A program made the translations under genes and the position numbers. A model generated the notes under the pieces. It did not search any database. It saw only the letters and a program-made list of their open reading frames with translations, and was not told the origin of the DNA. A stretch of DNA of 64,000 bases from Labilibaculum antarcticum (GTDB lineage: Bacteria; Bacteroidota; Bacteroidia; Bacteroidales; Marinifilaceae), in NCBI RefSeq assembly GCF_002356295.1, contig NZ_AP018042.1, forward strand, positions 1,520,361-1,584,360, read 5' to 3'. Of this stretch, positions 41,168 through 50,065 are shown piece after piece. Every line of letters begins with the position of its first letter. Position 1 is the stretch's first letter.

Positions 41168-41390
41168 CCCCGTAAATTTTAGGTTATAATAGCATACTTG
41201 TTCAACAAGATTAAAACTAAATATAAGATTTACAGAAGAATATCCAACAATTTATTTGAATCATGCCACATTTCAAGGTATAGCAATCGAAGCTTACGAC
41301 AAAGGCTTGTCTATAAATAAATACATCATTAATAGGGCATCCTCATTTTCCAAAAAAAGATAAAACTGAAAAACTTACCATTACAACTTC

Positions 41391-41398
41391 TATCTTTG
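41391..41398 (+). promoter_or_regulatory. Candidate -7 box upstream of grpE
   Basis: TATCTTTG fits TAnnTTTG and lies 90 bp before grpE. No convincing -33 TTTG is seen. Confidence 0.35.
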
Positions 41399-41423
41399 TG
41401 CCAATTTGTCGGGAGACAGTACA

Positions 41424-41440
41424 TTGGCAGACTATTTGTA
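41424..41440 (+). promoter_or_regulatory. Sigma-54-like -24/-12 element before grpE
   Basis: TTGGCAGA, four bases, TTGTA resembles the YTGGCACG-N4-TTGCW consensus with GG and the -12 G in correct spacing, but -12 reads GT rather than GC. It lies 48 bp before the grpE ATG. Function is unproven. Confidence 0.3.
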
Positions 41441-41487
41441 AATTAGTACCCTGTTATAAAAAGCGAACGCTAAAAAATCATTGAAAA

Positions 41488-42102
41488 ATGACAAAAGATA
41501 AGAACAAATCAAAAAAAGAAAAATTGGAAGAAAAAGATATTGAAACTACTGAAAACCAAACAGTAGAAGAAACTTGTAAAAAGGAAGAACCAGAGGCTAA
41601 CGAAACTGCCGACAGTGAACAAAACCAGAAATCTCCAGAGGAAAAAGAGGTTGATGAATTGGAAGAATTAGGAATCAAACTTCAGGAAATGAATGACAAG
41701 TATGTACGTTTGTCAGCTGAATTTGACAACTATCGCAAAAGAACTCTAAAGGAAAAAATGGAGTTGACAAAATCAGCTGGAGAAAAAATTCTCATTAACG
41801 TTCTTCCTGTGATGGATAACTTCGAACGCGCTTTACAATCAATTGATGCAACAAAAGATGTTGACGCAATTAAAGAAGGTGTCCATTTGATTTATGGCAA
41901 TTTCAAAGAATTTATTACTCAAAATGGAGTGAAAGAAATTGAAGCTGTGAATCAAGCTTTTGATACTGACATCCACGAAGCGATAACAAAAATACCTGCT
42001 CCAACCAAGAAGATGAAAGGTAAAGTTGTTGACTGTGTTGAGAAAGGTTATTTCCTTCACGACAAGGTAATTCGTTTTGCCAAAGTTGTTGTTGGAGAAT
42101 AA
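41488..42102 (+). CDS. grpE: Nucleotide exchange factor GrpE
   Basis: The 204-residue protein exchanges ADP for ATP on DnaK. Residues 1-55 are a charged Glu/Lys-rich tail; about 55-110 a long coiled coil (KLQEMNDKYVRLSAEFDNYR); then the C-terminal beta-wing domain ending FDTDIHEAITKIPAPTKKMK and GYFLHDKVIRFAKVVVGE. It is followed after 28 bp by dnaJ. dnaK is not in the window, so the chaperone operon is split here. Confidence 0.95.
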   Translation: MTKDKNKSKKEKLEEKDIETTENQTVEETCKKEEPEANETADSEQNQKSPEEKEVDELEELGIKLQEMNDKYVRLSAEFDNYRKRTLKEKMELTKSAGEKILINVLPVMDNFERALQSIDATKDVDAIKEGVHLIYGNFKEFITQNGVKEIEAVNQAFDTDIHEAITKIPAPTKKMKGKVVDCVEKGYFLHDKVIRFAKVVVGE

Positions 42103-42130
42103 AGAATTCAAAATCTAAGCTGAAAAAAAG

Positions 42131-43282
42131 ATGTCGAAAAGAGATTATTATGAAGTGTTGGGAGTTGCCAAGTCAGCCTCGGAGACCGAAATAAAAAAAG
42201 CATACCGTAAAAAAGCAATACAGTATCACCCTGATAAAAATCCGGATGACAAGCAAGCTGAAGAGAACTTTAAAGAAGCAGCAGAGGCATACGAAGTATT
42301 GAGTAACCCAGAAAAACGTCAGCGATTCGATCAATATGGTCATGCTGGAATGAGCGGCTCTGCAGGAGGTGGTTACAGTGGTGGCGGAATGAACATGGAG
42401 GATATCTTTTCTCATTTTGGTGACATCTTTGGTGGTGGTGGTTTTGGCGGCGGTTTTGGCGGTGGCGGCGGACGTAGCTCGAGAAGAGTAAATCGCGGCA
42501 GCAACCTTAGAGTTAAGGTTAAGCTAACATTGCAAGAAATTTCGGAAGGCGTTGAAAAGAAAATAAAGGTAAAAAAGCATATTGAGTGTAAATCCTGTAA
42601 TGGATCAGGAGCAAAAGACGGATCATCTTTCTCCTCTTGCTCAACTTGTCATGGTTCTGGTCAGATAACCCGTATTCAGAATACGATTCTGGGTCAGATG
42701 CAAACAGCTTCCACCTGTCCTTCCTGCGGTGGCGAAGGGAAAATTATCACAAATAAATGTACCAGTTGTTCGGGAGAAGGAACTGTTCAGGACGAAGAGG
42801 TAATTACCATTAATATACCTGCCGGAGTAGCCGAAGGAATGCAACTGTCGGTTAGCGGAAGAGGTAATGCTGCCCGTCGCGGTGGAGTAAATGGTGATTT
42901 ATTGATTCTTGTTCATGAGGAAGAACATCCGGAATTAATTCGTGATGAAAATGATCTTTTATACAATTTATTCGTTAGCATTCCTGATTCAATTTTAGGT
43001 ACTGCTGTTGAAATTCCTACCATCCAAAATAAGGTAAAAGTGAAAATTGATGCAGGAACTCAATCTGGAAAAATTCTTCGTTTAAGAGGAAAAGGTTTAC
43101 CTGATATTAACGGATATGGCAGAGGAGATTTACTGGTGAAAATTAATATTTGGGTGCCAAACAATGTATCGAAAGATGAAAAGAAAATCTTAGAGAAATT
43201 ACAGACATCTGAAAGCTTTACACCTAATCCTACAGCTCAGGAAAAAAGCTTCTTCAAAAAAGTGAAGAACTTCTTCGACTAA
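42131..43282 (+). CDS. dnaJ: Chaperone DnaJ
   Basis: The 383-residue type I J-protein stimulates DnaK ATP hydrolysis and delivers substrates. J domain at 3-70 with HPD in [11 protein letters not shown]; Gly/Phe-rich region about 75-118; four zinc motifs of the type CxxCxGxG between about 153 and 220 ([32 protein letters not shown]); substrate-binding C-terminal domains to the end. All four zinc motifs are complete. Cotranscribed with grpE and ended by the terminator at 43310. Confidence 0.96.
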   Translation: MSKRDYYEVLGVAKSASETEIKKAYRKKAIQYHPDKNPDDKQAEENFKEAAEAYEVLSNPEKRQRFDQYGHAGMSGSAGGGYSGGGMNMEDIFSHFGDIFGGGGFGGGFGGGGGRSSRRVNRGSNLRVKVKLTLQEISEGVEKKIKVKKHIECKSCNGSGAKDGSSFSSCSTCHGSGQITRIQNTILGQMQTASTCPSCGGEGKIITNKCTSCSGEGTVQDEEVITINIPAGVAEGMQLSVSGRGNAARRGGVNGDLLILVHEEEHPELIRDENDLLYNLFVSIPDSILGTAVEIPTIQNKVKVKIDAGTQSGKILRLRGKGLPDINGYGRGDLLVKINIWVPNNVSKDEKKILEKLQTSESFTPNPTAQEKSFFKKVKNFFD

Positions 43283-43309
43283 GAAGACAAGATTATAGAA
43301 TCTATACAG

Positions 43310-43342
43310 AAAGAGATCATCCATACCGGGTGATCTCTTTTT
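43310..43342 (+). terminator. Terminator of grpE-dnaJ
   Basis: AAAGAGATCA pairs with TGATCTCTTT around an 11-base loop, followed by T. It lies 27 bp after dnaJ. Confidence 0.8.
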
Positions 43343-43364
43343 GCATCTGTCTAAACAGCCAATC

Positions 43365-43716
43365 AGGAGACCAAATTCCTGAACAAAACAGCAAATTACC
43401 CACTTCAAGTTGCGGGCATCCTGTTTTGAGAGTGCGATGCCCCTCTTGCCAAAGCAAGCATTCAACATGTTAAAGCATTCTTTCTATCCTGTAAGGCAAA
43501 CTTCCTTACCCATGCAGGAAATTTACCCGAAATAACAGCAAGTTTCCGGTCCAAACAGGCAAGTTTCTCCGAATCAGAAGCATGATTCCCACTCGGCCAG
43601 GGGATATTCCCTTCGCCATAGGCAAGCTGCTGTATTAAAGAGGCACGTATCCCTTAAAAAGCGAGGATGATCCTTAATAAACAGGGAATTTCCTATCCAC
43701 AGAAGGAAACCTATGA
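43365..43716. repeat. Array of about 17 degenerate 21-bp tandem repeats
   Basis: Units with a consensus near AGGCAAGTTTCCC plus 8-9 variable bases start at 43368, 43390, 43411, 43431, 43452, 43473, 43494, 43516, 43537, 43557, 43578, 43599, 43620, 43641, 43662, 43683 and 43704. The mean spacing is 21 bp (range 20-22). The core is a weak dyad (AGGnAA with TTnCCC). Spacings of 20 and 22 break the reading frame, and stops occur in frame, so it is not a heptapeptide-coding sequence. It fills the space between the dnaJ terminator and the ABC exporter genes. Confidence 0.8.
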
Positions 43717-43912
43717 GTTAAATACAAATGATTCTGATTCATCGAAATATTCATGTGCTCTGTTTAAAGAAATCGATTATAAATTTACATCGTACGAAAC
43801 CAAATTAAAAACAGGTTCAATCTACTTTACATCGATTTTTTATGTTGAGATTCTTAAAATTGATTACTTTAGTTTTTAGTTGAAATTTTAGTGTCACCAA
43901 ACAAAATTATAC

Positions 43913-44836
43913 ATGGCATTTTTCGAAGCAAAAGACATAGTTAAACAATACGCAGGACACAAAGCTTTAAATAAAGTGAGTATCTCTGTTCCCAAAGGAA
44001 GTATATTTGGTCTCCTTGGCCCAAATGGGGCAGGTAAAACCACCCTAATCAGAATAATAAACCAAATAACTGGTCCTGATTCTGGTGAAATTTTCTTTGA
44101 TGGAAAACCATTAATTCCAAACGATACTGCCCGCATTGGATATCTTCCAGAAGAAAGAGGTTTGTATAAAAAAATGAAGATTGGAGAACAGGCTGTTTAC
44201 CTGGCTCAGCTGAAAGGGATGGGACAAAAGGAAGCGACTAAAAAATTAAAAGTTTGGTTCGATAAGTTTGACATTCTTCAATGGTGGGATAACAAAGTAG
44301 AAGAGCTTTCGAAAGGAATGCAGCAAAAAATACAATTTATTGTTACCGTTCTGCACGAACCGGAATTGCTGATTTTCGATGAACCATTTAGTGGTTTTGA
44401 TCCTATCAATGCAAACCTGTTAAAAAAGGAAATCCTTGAACTTAGAGACAAAGGAGCAACGATTATTTTCTCAACTCACAATATGGGATCGGTTGAAGAG
44501 ATTTGCGATCACATTGCTTTGATCAACAAATCAGAAAAAATTCTTGACGGGCCGGTTGATCAAATAAAGAAAAAATACAGAACGAATACCTATCAGGTAA
44601 CCTATACCGGCGAATTCGACAAGCTGGAAAAAATTCTTAACTCAGATTTTGAGATTATTGAGAAAAACAAAAGTCTTGAATACAATACTCTTAAAATAAG
44701 ATTGAATAATGGTGCTACATCCAATGAATTATTGGAGCAACTACTTCCCTATTTAAATATAATTTCCTATAGTGAAATCATTCCAAGCATGAATGATATA
44801 TTCATTCGAGTTGTGAATGAAAACAAAAAGATTTAA
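43913..44836 (+). CDS. ABC-2 type exporter ATPase, NatA-like
   Basis: The 307-residue protein has one ATP-binding cassette (about 1-225): Walker A GPNGAGKTT, signature ELSKGMQQKIQF, Walker B LLIFDEPFSGFDP and switch His in FSTHNMGS. A C-terminal domain of about 80 residues follows, as in NatA/DrrA-type ATPases. It energises the permease encoded 18 bp downstream. Substrate is unknown; NatAB homologues export Na+ or drugs. It lies just after the 21-bp repeat array. Confidence 0.9.
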   Translation: MAFFEAKDIVKQYAGHKALNKVSISVPKGSIFGLLGPNGAGKTTLIRIINQITGPDSGEIFFDGKPLIPNDTARIGYLPEERGLYKKMKIGEQAVYLAQLKGMGQKEATKKLKVWFDKFDILQWWDNKVEELSKGMQQKIQFIVTVLHEPELLIFDEPFSGFDPINANLLKKEILELRDKGATIIFSTHNMGSVEEICDHIALINKSEKILDGPVDQIKKKYRTNTYQVTYTGEFDKLEKILNSDFEIIEKNKSLEYNTLKIRLNNGATSNELLEQLLPYLNIISYSEIIPSMNDIFIRVVNENKKI

Positions 44837-44854
44837 CCCGAAACACCATTTAAA

Positions 44855-46195
44855 ATGAACAAAATTTTCATCATTATAAAAAGAGAATATCTCTCTCGAG
44901 TTAAAAAAAGATCATTCCTAATATTAACTTTTTTAACTCCTGTTTTAATCGCTGGTATTTATGCATTCATGATTTGGATGATGCTTAAAGACGATACCGA
45001 GAAAAGAACCATTGCTGTTATTAATGAGTCGCAATTGGTAGAGCCTGTTAAAAGCGCGGATTTCACGACTTTCAAATACTTAAACGACACCAGTTTTGAA
45101 GATGCGAAATCACAAATGGAAGAAATGGATTACTATGCCATTCTTGTAATTCCTGAGAATATTCTGGATAGTAAAATGGCCGAATTATTCTCGGACAAAC
45201 AGGTAACAATAGAAGTGAAATCGGAGGCTGGCTCGCAAATTAGAAATCATATTGAGAAAATAAAACGATCTAAAATAATCGCTCAAGCCGGAATGCCCGA
45301 TTTGGAAGAGAAGCTTGCCGCAACAGAAACTCCAATTTCCATGAAAACCATCAAATTTGGTGAAGATGGAGAGGTGAAACAAAGTTCCACAGAGATTGCA
45401 ATGGGAATTGGTTTTGTAGCCAGCTTTATAATTTACATGTTCATTTTCTTGTATGGAGTTCAAGTAATGCGTGGTGTAATCGAAGAAAAGACTAATCGCA
45501 TTGTAGAAGTTATCATCTCATCGGTGAAACCATTTCAATTAATGATGGGAAAAATAGTTGGTGTTGCTATGGTTGGATTAACACAGTTTATTATGTGGAT
45601 AATCCTATCAGGCGTAATCATCACGGTGGGTTCTGCACTAGTACTTCCCGGCATTGATATGGATTCTTTACAACAAGCTAAAACTCTTTCCGAATTACCT
45701 CAAGGCTCAACTTCTTTAGATGCCAATCAATTTAAGATGGCTCAAGAAATACTAGGTACTTTTGATCTCGGATATATTGCAGGAATTCTTGGTGCTTTTG
45801 TCTTCTTTTTCCTTGGTGGCTATTTATTATACGCAGCTCTTTTTGCCGCTGTTGGCAGTGCTGTTGATAATGAAACAGAAACACAGCAATTTATGATACC
45901 AATAACCATACCTCTGGTGTTGGCTTTGTACATTGGTTTTGCAGTCGCCCGAAATCCAGAAAGCAGCTTGGCTTTTTGGGGATCAATGATTCCTTTTACC
46001 TCGCCAATTGTAATGTTGGTAAGAATTCCTTTTGGAGTTCCAATTTGGGAATTATTGTTATCAATGACTATACTAATTGGTACATTCTTACTAATTACCT
46101 GGATCGCTGCCAAAATATACCGAACCGGAATTTTGATGTATGGTAAAAAAGTTTCTTACAAAGAAATTTGGAAGTGGTTGCGTTATCACAATTAA
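44855..46195 (+). CDS. ABC-2 type exporter permease, NatB-like
   Basis: The 446-residue protein has an N-terminal membrane helix (about 20-45, FLILTFLTPVLIAGIYAF), a large extracytoplasmic domain (about 46-185) and then five to six membrane helices. The segment GVIEEKTNRIVEVIISSVKP (coupling helix region, about 208-227) is the hallmark of NatB/YhaP-type permeases. It forms a two-gene operon with the preceding ATPase, closed by a terminator at 46218. Confidence 0.9.
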   Translation: MNKIFIIIKREYLSRVKKRSFLILTFLTPVLIAGIYAFMIWMMLKDDTEKRTIAVINESQLVEPVKSADFTTFKYLNDTSFEDAKSQMEEMDYYAILVIPENILDSKMAELFSDKQVTIEVKSEAGSQIRNHIEKIKRSKIIAQAGMPDLEEKLAATETPISMKTIKFGEDGEVKQSSTEIAMGIGFVASFIIYMFIFLYGVQVMRGVIEEKTNRIVEVIISSVKPFQLMMGKIVGVAMVGLTQFIMWIILSGVIITVGSALVLPGIDMDSLQQAKTLSELPQGSTSLDANQFKMAQEILGTFDLGYIAGILGAFVFFFLGGYLLYAALFAAVGSAVDNETETQQFMIPITIPLVLALYIGFAVARNPESSLAFWGSMIPFTSPIVMLVRIPFGVPIWELLLSMTILIGTFLLITWIAAKIYRTGILMYGKKVSYKEIWKWLRYHN

Positions 46196-46217
46196 AAATA
46201 AACAGCATAAACATTGT

Positions 46218-46244
46218 AAATGCCTCATTTTATGAGGCATTTTT
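46218..46244 (+). terminator. Terminator of the ABC exporter operon
   Basis: AAATGCCTCA pairs with TGAGGCATTT around TTTTA, followed by TT. Confidence 0.8.
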
Positions 46245-46445
46245 CACAAATTACGATCTGAAATAATTTTTAAGAGAACTTTAAAAGTTAAAAAATACTA
46301 TCATCGGAATATCCTGGTCAAAAATTATAAATCGAGAACAAAGTTTTTAGTATCTTCGGTTTTGCATTGACACTTGTTAAAGTTAAATAGCTTTTTCAAG
46401 AAACACAAATCAATCAGACAATTAACTCAACTCAAATAGTAATTC

Positions 46446-47414
46446 ATGCGAATTTCTGTAATAGATTTAGGAACGAATACATTTAATTTGCTTGTTGCCG
46501 AGTGGGATGAAACAGGAATCCCAAAAATTCTGAACCGTTCAAAATATGCAACAAAAATAGGGCAAGGCGGAATCAACAACAACATCATCACCGATGAAGC
46601 CATCATAAGAGCGCAAAATGCCTTTGATACGATAACAGAAATATCAAATCAATTTGAGGTATCTAAAACAATTGCATTCGCAACTTCGGCTATAAGATCA
46701 GCAGAGAATGGGGCCGCTTTTGTGGAAATGATAGAAGAAAAATACCATATCGATATTGAAATTATTTCGGGAGACAGAGAAGCCGATTTGATTTTTACCG
46801 GAACAAAAAAGGCCATTGAATTAAATCATGAAGTTGTTGCAATACTTGATATTGGTGGCGGTAGTAACGAGATAATCATAGCAAATAACGAAAAGGTATT
46901 TTGGAAAAACAGTTATCCTTTGGGAATGACTCGTTTATTGGAGAAATTCAATCCTACTGATCCTATTAATAAAAATATGGTGAAGGATATTGAACTGTTT
47001 CTAAAAGAAGAAATGTCCGATTTATTTGAAGCTTTAGACATTCACTCTGTTAAAACATTAATTGGATCCTCGGGTTCATTCGACACATTCAAACAAGTAT
47101 TGGTAGCTAACACTCCAGGAATAAATGGTTTTCCAACAAGCCATTTTGAAATTAAACTAAAAGATTTTTTCAAATTACATCAGGTATTTTTGGCTTCAAG
47201 TCTTGAAGAAAGGAAACAAATGCCAGGAATGGATCCTGTTCGTGTTGAATTAATAGTTATTGCCAGTATTTTCATTAATTATCTGTTTAAAGAAGCCGGA
47301 TTTAGTAAATTATTCCAATCTTCTTTTTCTCTTAAAGAGGGAGCTCTTTTTGAATTTATTGAAAAAAGTACCCATCCAACAGATAAAAATCTATCTGTTG
47401 AAACAAAAAAGTAA
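46446..47414 (+). CDS. Ppx/GppA family phosphatase
   Basis: The 322-residue protein belongs to the exopolyphosphatase/guanosine-pentaphosphatase family of the actin-like ATPase fold. Phosphate 1 motif DLGTNTFNLLVAEW (7-20), IAFATSAIRSAENG (about 76-89), phosphate 2 motif ILDIGGGSNEIII (about 138-150) and IGSSGSF (about 205) are intact. It consists only of the two-domain core and lacks the C-terminal HD domain of E. coli Ppx. It may hydrolyse polyphosphate or pppGpp; the sequence does not decide. Two bp separate it from the regulator gene downstream. Confidence 0.88.
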   Translation: MRISVIDLGTNTFNLLVAEWDETGIPKILNRSKYATKIGQGGINNNIITDEAIIRAQNAFDTITEISNQFEVSKTIAFATSAIRSAENGAAFVEMIEEKYHIDIEIISGDREADLIFTGTKKAIELNHEVVAILDIGGGSNEIIIANNEKVFWKNSYPLGMTRLLEKFNPTDPINKNMVKDIELFLKEEMSDLFEALDIHSVKTLIGSSGSFDTFKQVLVANTPGINGFPTSHFEIKLKDFFKLHQVFLASSLEERKQMPGMDPVRVELIVIASIFINYLFKEAGFSKLFQSSFSLKEGALFEFIEKSTHPTDKNLSVETKK

Positions 47415-47416
47415 GC

Positions 47417-48580
47417 ATGTCCAAAATTCTAATCATCGACGACGAAAAAAGTATTCGTAATACCCTTAAAGAAATATTGAGTTACGAAGATTATGAAGTA
47501 AGTCTTGCCGAGAACGGTCTTGAAGGCATAGAATTAGCGAAAACAGATGAGTTTGATGTTATTTTGTGCGACATAAAAATGCCACAAATGGATGGAATCG
47601 AAGTTCTTGAAAAAACCCAAGAACTTCAATTAGATACTCCTGTTATCATGATTTCGGGACATGGAAATATTGACACTGCCGTTGATGCCATAAAAAAAGG
47701 AGCCTTTGATTTTCTTGAGAAACCTCTGGATTTGAATCGTATTTTGATTACGATCCGAAATGCCATGGATAAATCGAAGCTAATCACAGAAACCAAAGTT
47801 CTGAAACGAAAGGTTAGTAAGAAATATGAAATGATTGGCTCTTCGGGTGTATTGGAATCGGTTAATCAAATGATTGACAAAGTTGCTCCTACTGATGCAA
47901 GAGTTCTAATTACAGGTCCTAACGGAACTGGGAAAGAACTGGTTGCTCATCGCATTCACGAGCAAAGTAACCGTTCTAAATGTCCGTTTATTGAAGTTAA
48001 CTGTGCTGCCATTCCTTCGGAATTAATAGAAAGTGAACTTTTCGGTCATGAAAAAGGATCTTTTACCTCGGCAATAAAGCAGCGTAAAGGAAAATTTGAA
48101 CTTGCTGATGGAGGAACTCTTTTTTTGGATGAAATTGGAGACATGAGTTTATCTGCACAGGCAAAAGTTTTACGAGCCTTGCAGGAAAATACAATTACCC
48201 GTGTTGGAGGAGACAAAGAAATAAAGGTAAACGTTAGAGTTATTGCGGCTACCAATAAAAATCTGGCAGAAGAAATTGAAAACAATAATTTCCGTGAAGA
48301 TTTATATCATCGATTAAGTGTAATCTTAATTTCTGTTCCTACATTAAACGAGAGAACAGAAGATATTCCTATGTTAGCAAATCATTTTATTGAAACGATT
48401 TGCGGAGAAATGGGAGTACCACAAAAAAGTATTGATGAAGAAGCAATAAGCGAATTGCAAAAAATCAATTATACTGGAAATATACGTGAATTCAGAAATA
48501 TTATTGAACGATTGATCATTCTGGGCCAAGAAAGTATTTCGGTACAGGATGTAAAATCCTATACCAAATCTTCAAGCTGA
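47417..48580 (+). CDS. NtrC-family sigma-54 activator with receiver, lacking a DNA-binding domain
   Basis: The 387-residue protein has a receiver (1-120; phosphoacceptor Asp in ILCDIKMPQMDG, Lys in LEKPLDL) and an AAA+ sigma-54 activator domain (about 140-375). Walker A is GPNGTGKEL, Walker B GGTLFLDEIG, and the arginine-finger region FREDLYHRLSV is present. The sigma-54-contacting loop GAFTGA reads GSFTSA. The protein ends at the AAA+ lid (DVKSYTKSSS), with no Fis-type helix-turn-helix. It may act from solution without DNA binding or through a partner. It is packed between ppx/gppA and aspA (2-bp gaps). Confidence 0.88.
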   Translation: MSKILIIDDEKSIRNTLKEILSYEDYEVSLAENGLEGIELAKTDEFDVILCDIKMPQMDGIEVLEKTQELQLDTPVIMISGHGNIDTAVDAIKKGAFDFLEKPLDLNRILITIRNAMDKSKLITETKVLKRKVSKKYEMIGSSGVLESVNQMIDKVAPTDARVLITGPNGTGKELVAHRIHEQSNRSKCPFIEVNCAAIPSELIESELFGHEKGSFTSAIKQRKGKFELADGGTLFLDEIGDMSLSAQAKVLRALQENTITRVGGDKEIKVNVRVIAATNKNLAEEIENNNFREDLYHRLSVILISVPTLNERTEDIPMLANHFIETICGEMGVPQKSIDEEAISELQKINYTGNIREFRNIIERLIILGQESISVQDVKSYTKSSS

Positions 48581-48582
48581 TT

Positions 48583-50028
48583 ATGAGAACCGAATCTGAT
48601 TTTATAGGACAAAGGGAAATTCCAAAGGATGCTCTTTGGGGAATTCATTCTCTTCGGGCTAAAGAAAATTTTCCAGACCAAACTGCCTTTCATAAAGAGT
48701 GGTTTATGGCAATTGGTATCGTAAAGCAGGCCTGTTACCAAACTTATTCCAGTTTTCTAAAGGCGATTCAAGACAAATTTCCGAATGAAAAATTTCCTTT
48801 TAAATTGATCGAATCCAATTTAATTGAAGAATTGGAAAAGGTCTCTATTGAAATTAATGAAGGAAAACATTTCGAACATTTTATTGTACCGGCAATTCAA
48901 GGTGGTGCCGGCACAAGCATCAACATGAATGTAAACGAGATAATTTCCAATCGCACACTTCAAAAACTTGGGAAACCTGCCGGTTCATATCAAGATATTG
49001 ATCCTTTCGAGCATGCAAATGTATTTCAGTCTACCAACGATGTTATTCCAACGTCCTTAAAGGTCGCGGCTATCCGTCTGTTACAAGAACTGGAAGAGTC
49101 GATCAACAGTCTTCGCATGGAGGTGGAAAAGACTGAAAGCAAATACCGAAATGTATTGCGACAAGGCTATACTCAAATGCAAGCGGCTGTTCCTTCCTCT
49201 TACGATAAATTATTCAGTACCTACAACAATGCTCTTTCGAGAGATTGGTGGAGAGTATCAAAGTGTTTCGAACGAATTAAAGAAGTTAATTTAGGTGGTG
49301 GTGCAATCGGAACGGGATTATCAATTCCTCGATTTTTTATCATGGAAGTCGTTCCAAACCTTCAAAAATTAACAGGACTACCCATAACCCGATCAGAAAA
49401 CCTATCTGATGCAACTGCAAATCAGGATTCTTTTGTTGAGGTTCACGCAACTTTAAAAGCACACGCTGTAAATTTGGAAAAAATGGTTGCTGATCTTCGT
49501 TTACTAGGATCTGATTTATTTGTGAACCGCGAAGTGCATTTACCACAAAAACAGGTCGGTAGTTCTATAATGCCTGGAAAAATAAATCCGGTAATTCCTG
49601 AGTTTGTAATTAGTGTTGCTCATAAGGTTTACGCCAATGATGTGATGATTAGCAGCCTTTGCGGACAAGGATGTTTGGAACTAAATGCTTATTTACCTTC
49701 TATTGGCCATGCTTTGCTCGACAGCATTAAATTACTAATTGCGGCCAACAATAGTCTTGCTGAAAATTTATTTCACAAATTGGAAATAATATCCAAGCCA
49801 ATTGAGGAAGGTATTTTAAAAAATCCTTCTGTAGCAACTGCATTATCGCCATATATTGGATATCATCAGGCAGCCAAGCTTGCCAAAGAAATGAAAATGA
49901 ATCAATTCTCTATACGTGAAGCCAATGCCAAACTAAATTTAGTTACGGAAGAATTACTGAGCAAACTAATTCAACCAGAAGAATTACTGAAAATGGGATT
50001 TCGAATTGGGGAAATTTTGAACAAATAA
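48583..50028 (+). CDS. aspA: Aspartate ammonia-lyase
   Basis: The 481-residue enzyme converts aspartate to fumarate and ammonia. It starts RTESDFIGQREIPKDALWGI, has HANVFQSTNDVIPTS (about 146-160) and the superfamily signature GSSIMPGKINPVIPE (about 325-339) with its catalytic Ser and Lys. The length fits AspA (about 470 aa) and fumarase C alike, but REIPKDALWGI favours AspA. The gene lies directly before hydF. In hydrogenase maturation clusters an aspA gene is a frequent companion, and it has been proposed to supply ammonia for the dithiomethylamine ligand. Confidence 0.9.
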   Translation: MRTESDFIGQREIPKDALWGIHSLRAKENFPDQTAFHKEWFMAIGIVKQACYQTYSSFLKAIQDKFPNEKFPFKLIESNLIEELEKVSIEINEGKHFEHFIVPAIQGGAGTSINMNVNEIISNRTLQKLGKPAGSYQDIDPFEHANVFQSTNDVIPTSLKVAAIRLLQELEESINSLRMEVEKTESKYRNVLRQGYTQMQAAVPSSYDKLFSTYNNALSRDWWRVSKCFERIKEVNLGGGAIGTGLSIPRFFIMEVVPNLQKLTGLPITRSENLSDATANQDSFVEVHATLKAHAVNLEKMVADLRLLGSDLFVNREVHLPQKQVGSSIMPGKINPVIPEFVISVAHKVYANDVMISSLCGQGCLELNAYLPSIGHALLDSIKLLIAANNSLAENLFHKLEIISKPIEEGILKNPSVATALSPYIGYHQAAKLAKEMKMNQFSIREANAKLNLVTEELLSKLIQPEELLKMGFRIGEILNK

Positions 50029-50065
50029 CTGATTACTCCTCATTGATAACTGTTAACTGAAAAAC

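Larger units (their letters stand above)
41168..41487. other. Intergenic region upstream of grpE
   Basis: No gene is seen in these 320 bp. They hold a perfect palindrome CTTGTT-C-AACAAG (41197-41209) just upstream of the minus-strand gene, a TATCTTTG -7-like box (41391-41398) and a sigma-54-like element (41424-41440) in front of grpE. Confidence 0.6.

Noticed and set aside
43199-43468. An 89-codon minus-strand frame across the dnaJ end and the repeat array
   Set aside because: It overlaps dnaJ antisense and the terminator; no sign of a protein family.
43365-43716. CRISPR array
   Set aside because: The period is only 21 bp, the cores are degenerate and the variable parts are 8-9 bases, too short for spacers; no cas gene is present.
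43667-43879. A 70-codon reading frame beginning inside the 21-bp array
   Set aside because: It starts within a repeat unit, has no family resemblance, and ends in AT-rich spacer; probably chance.
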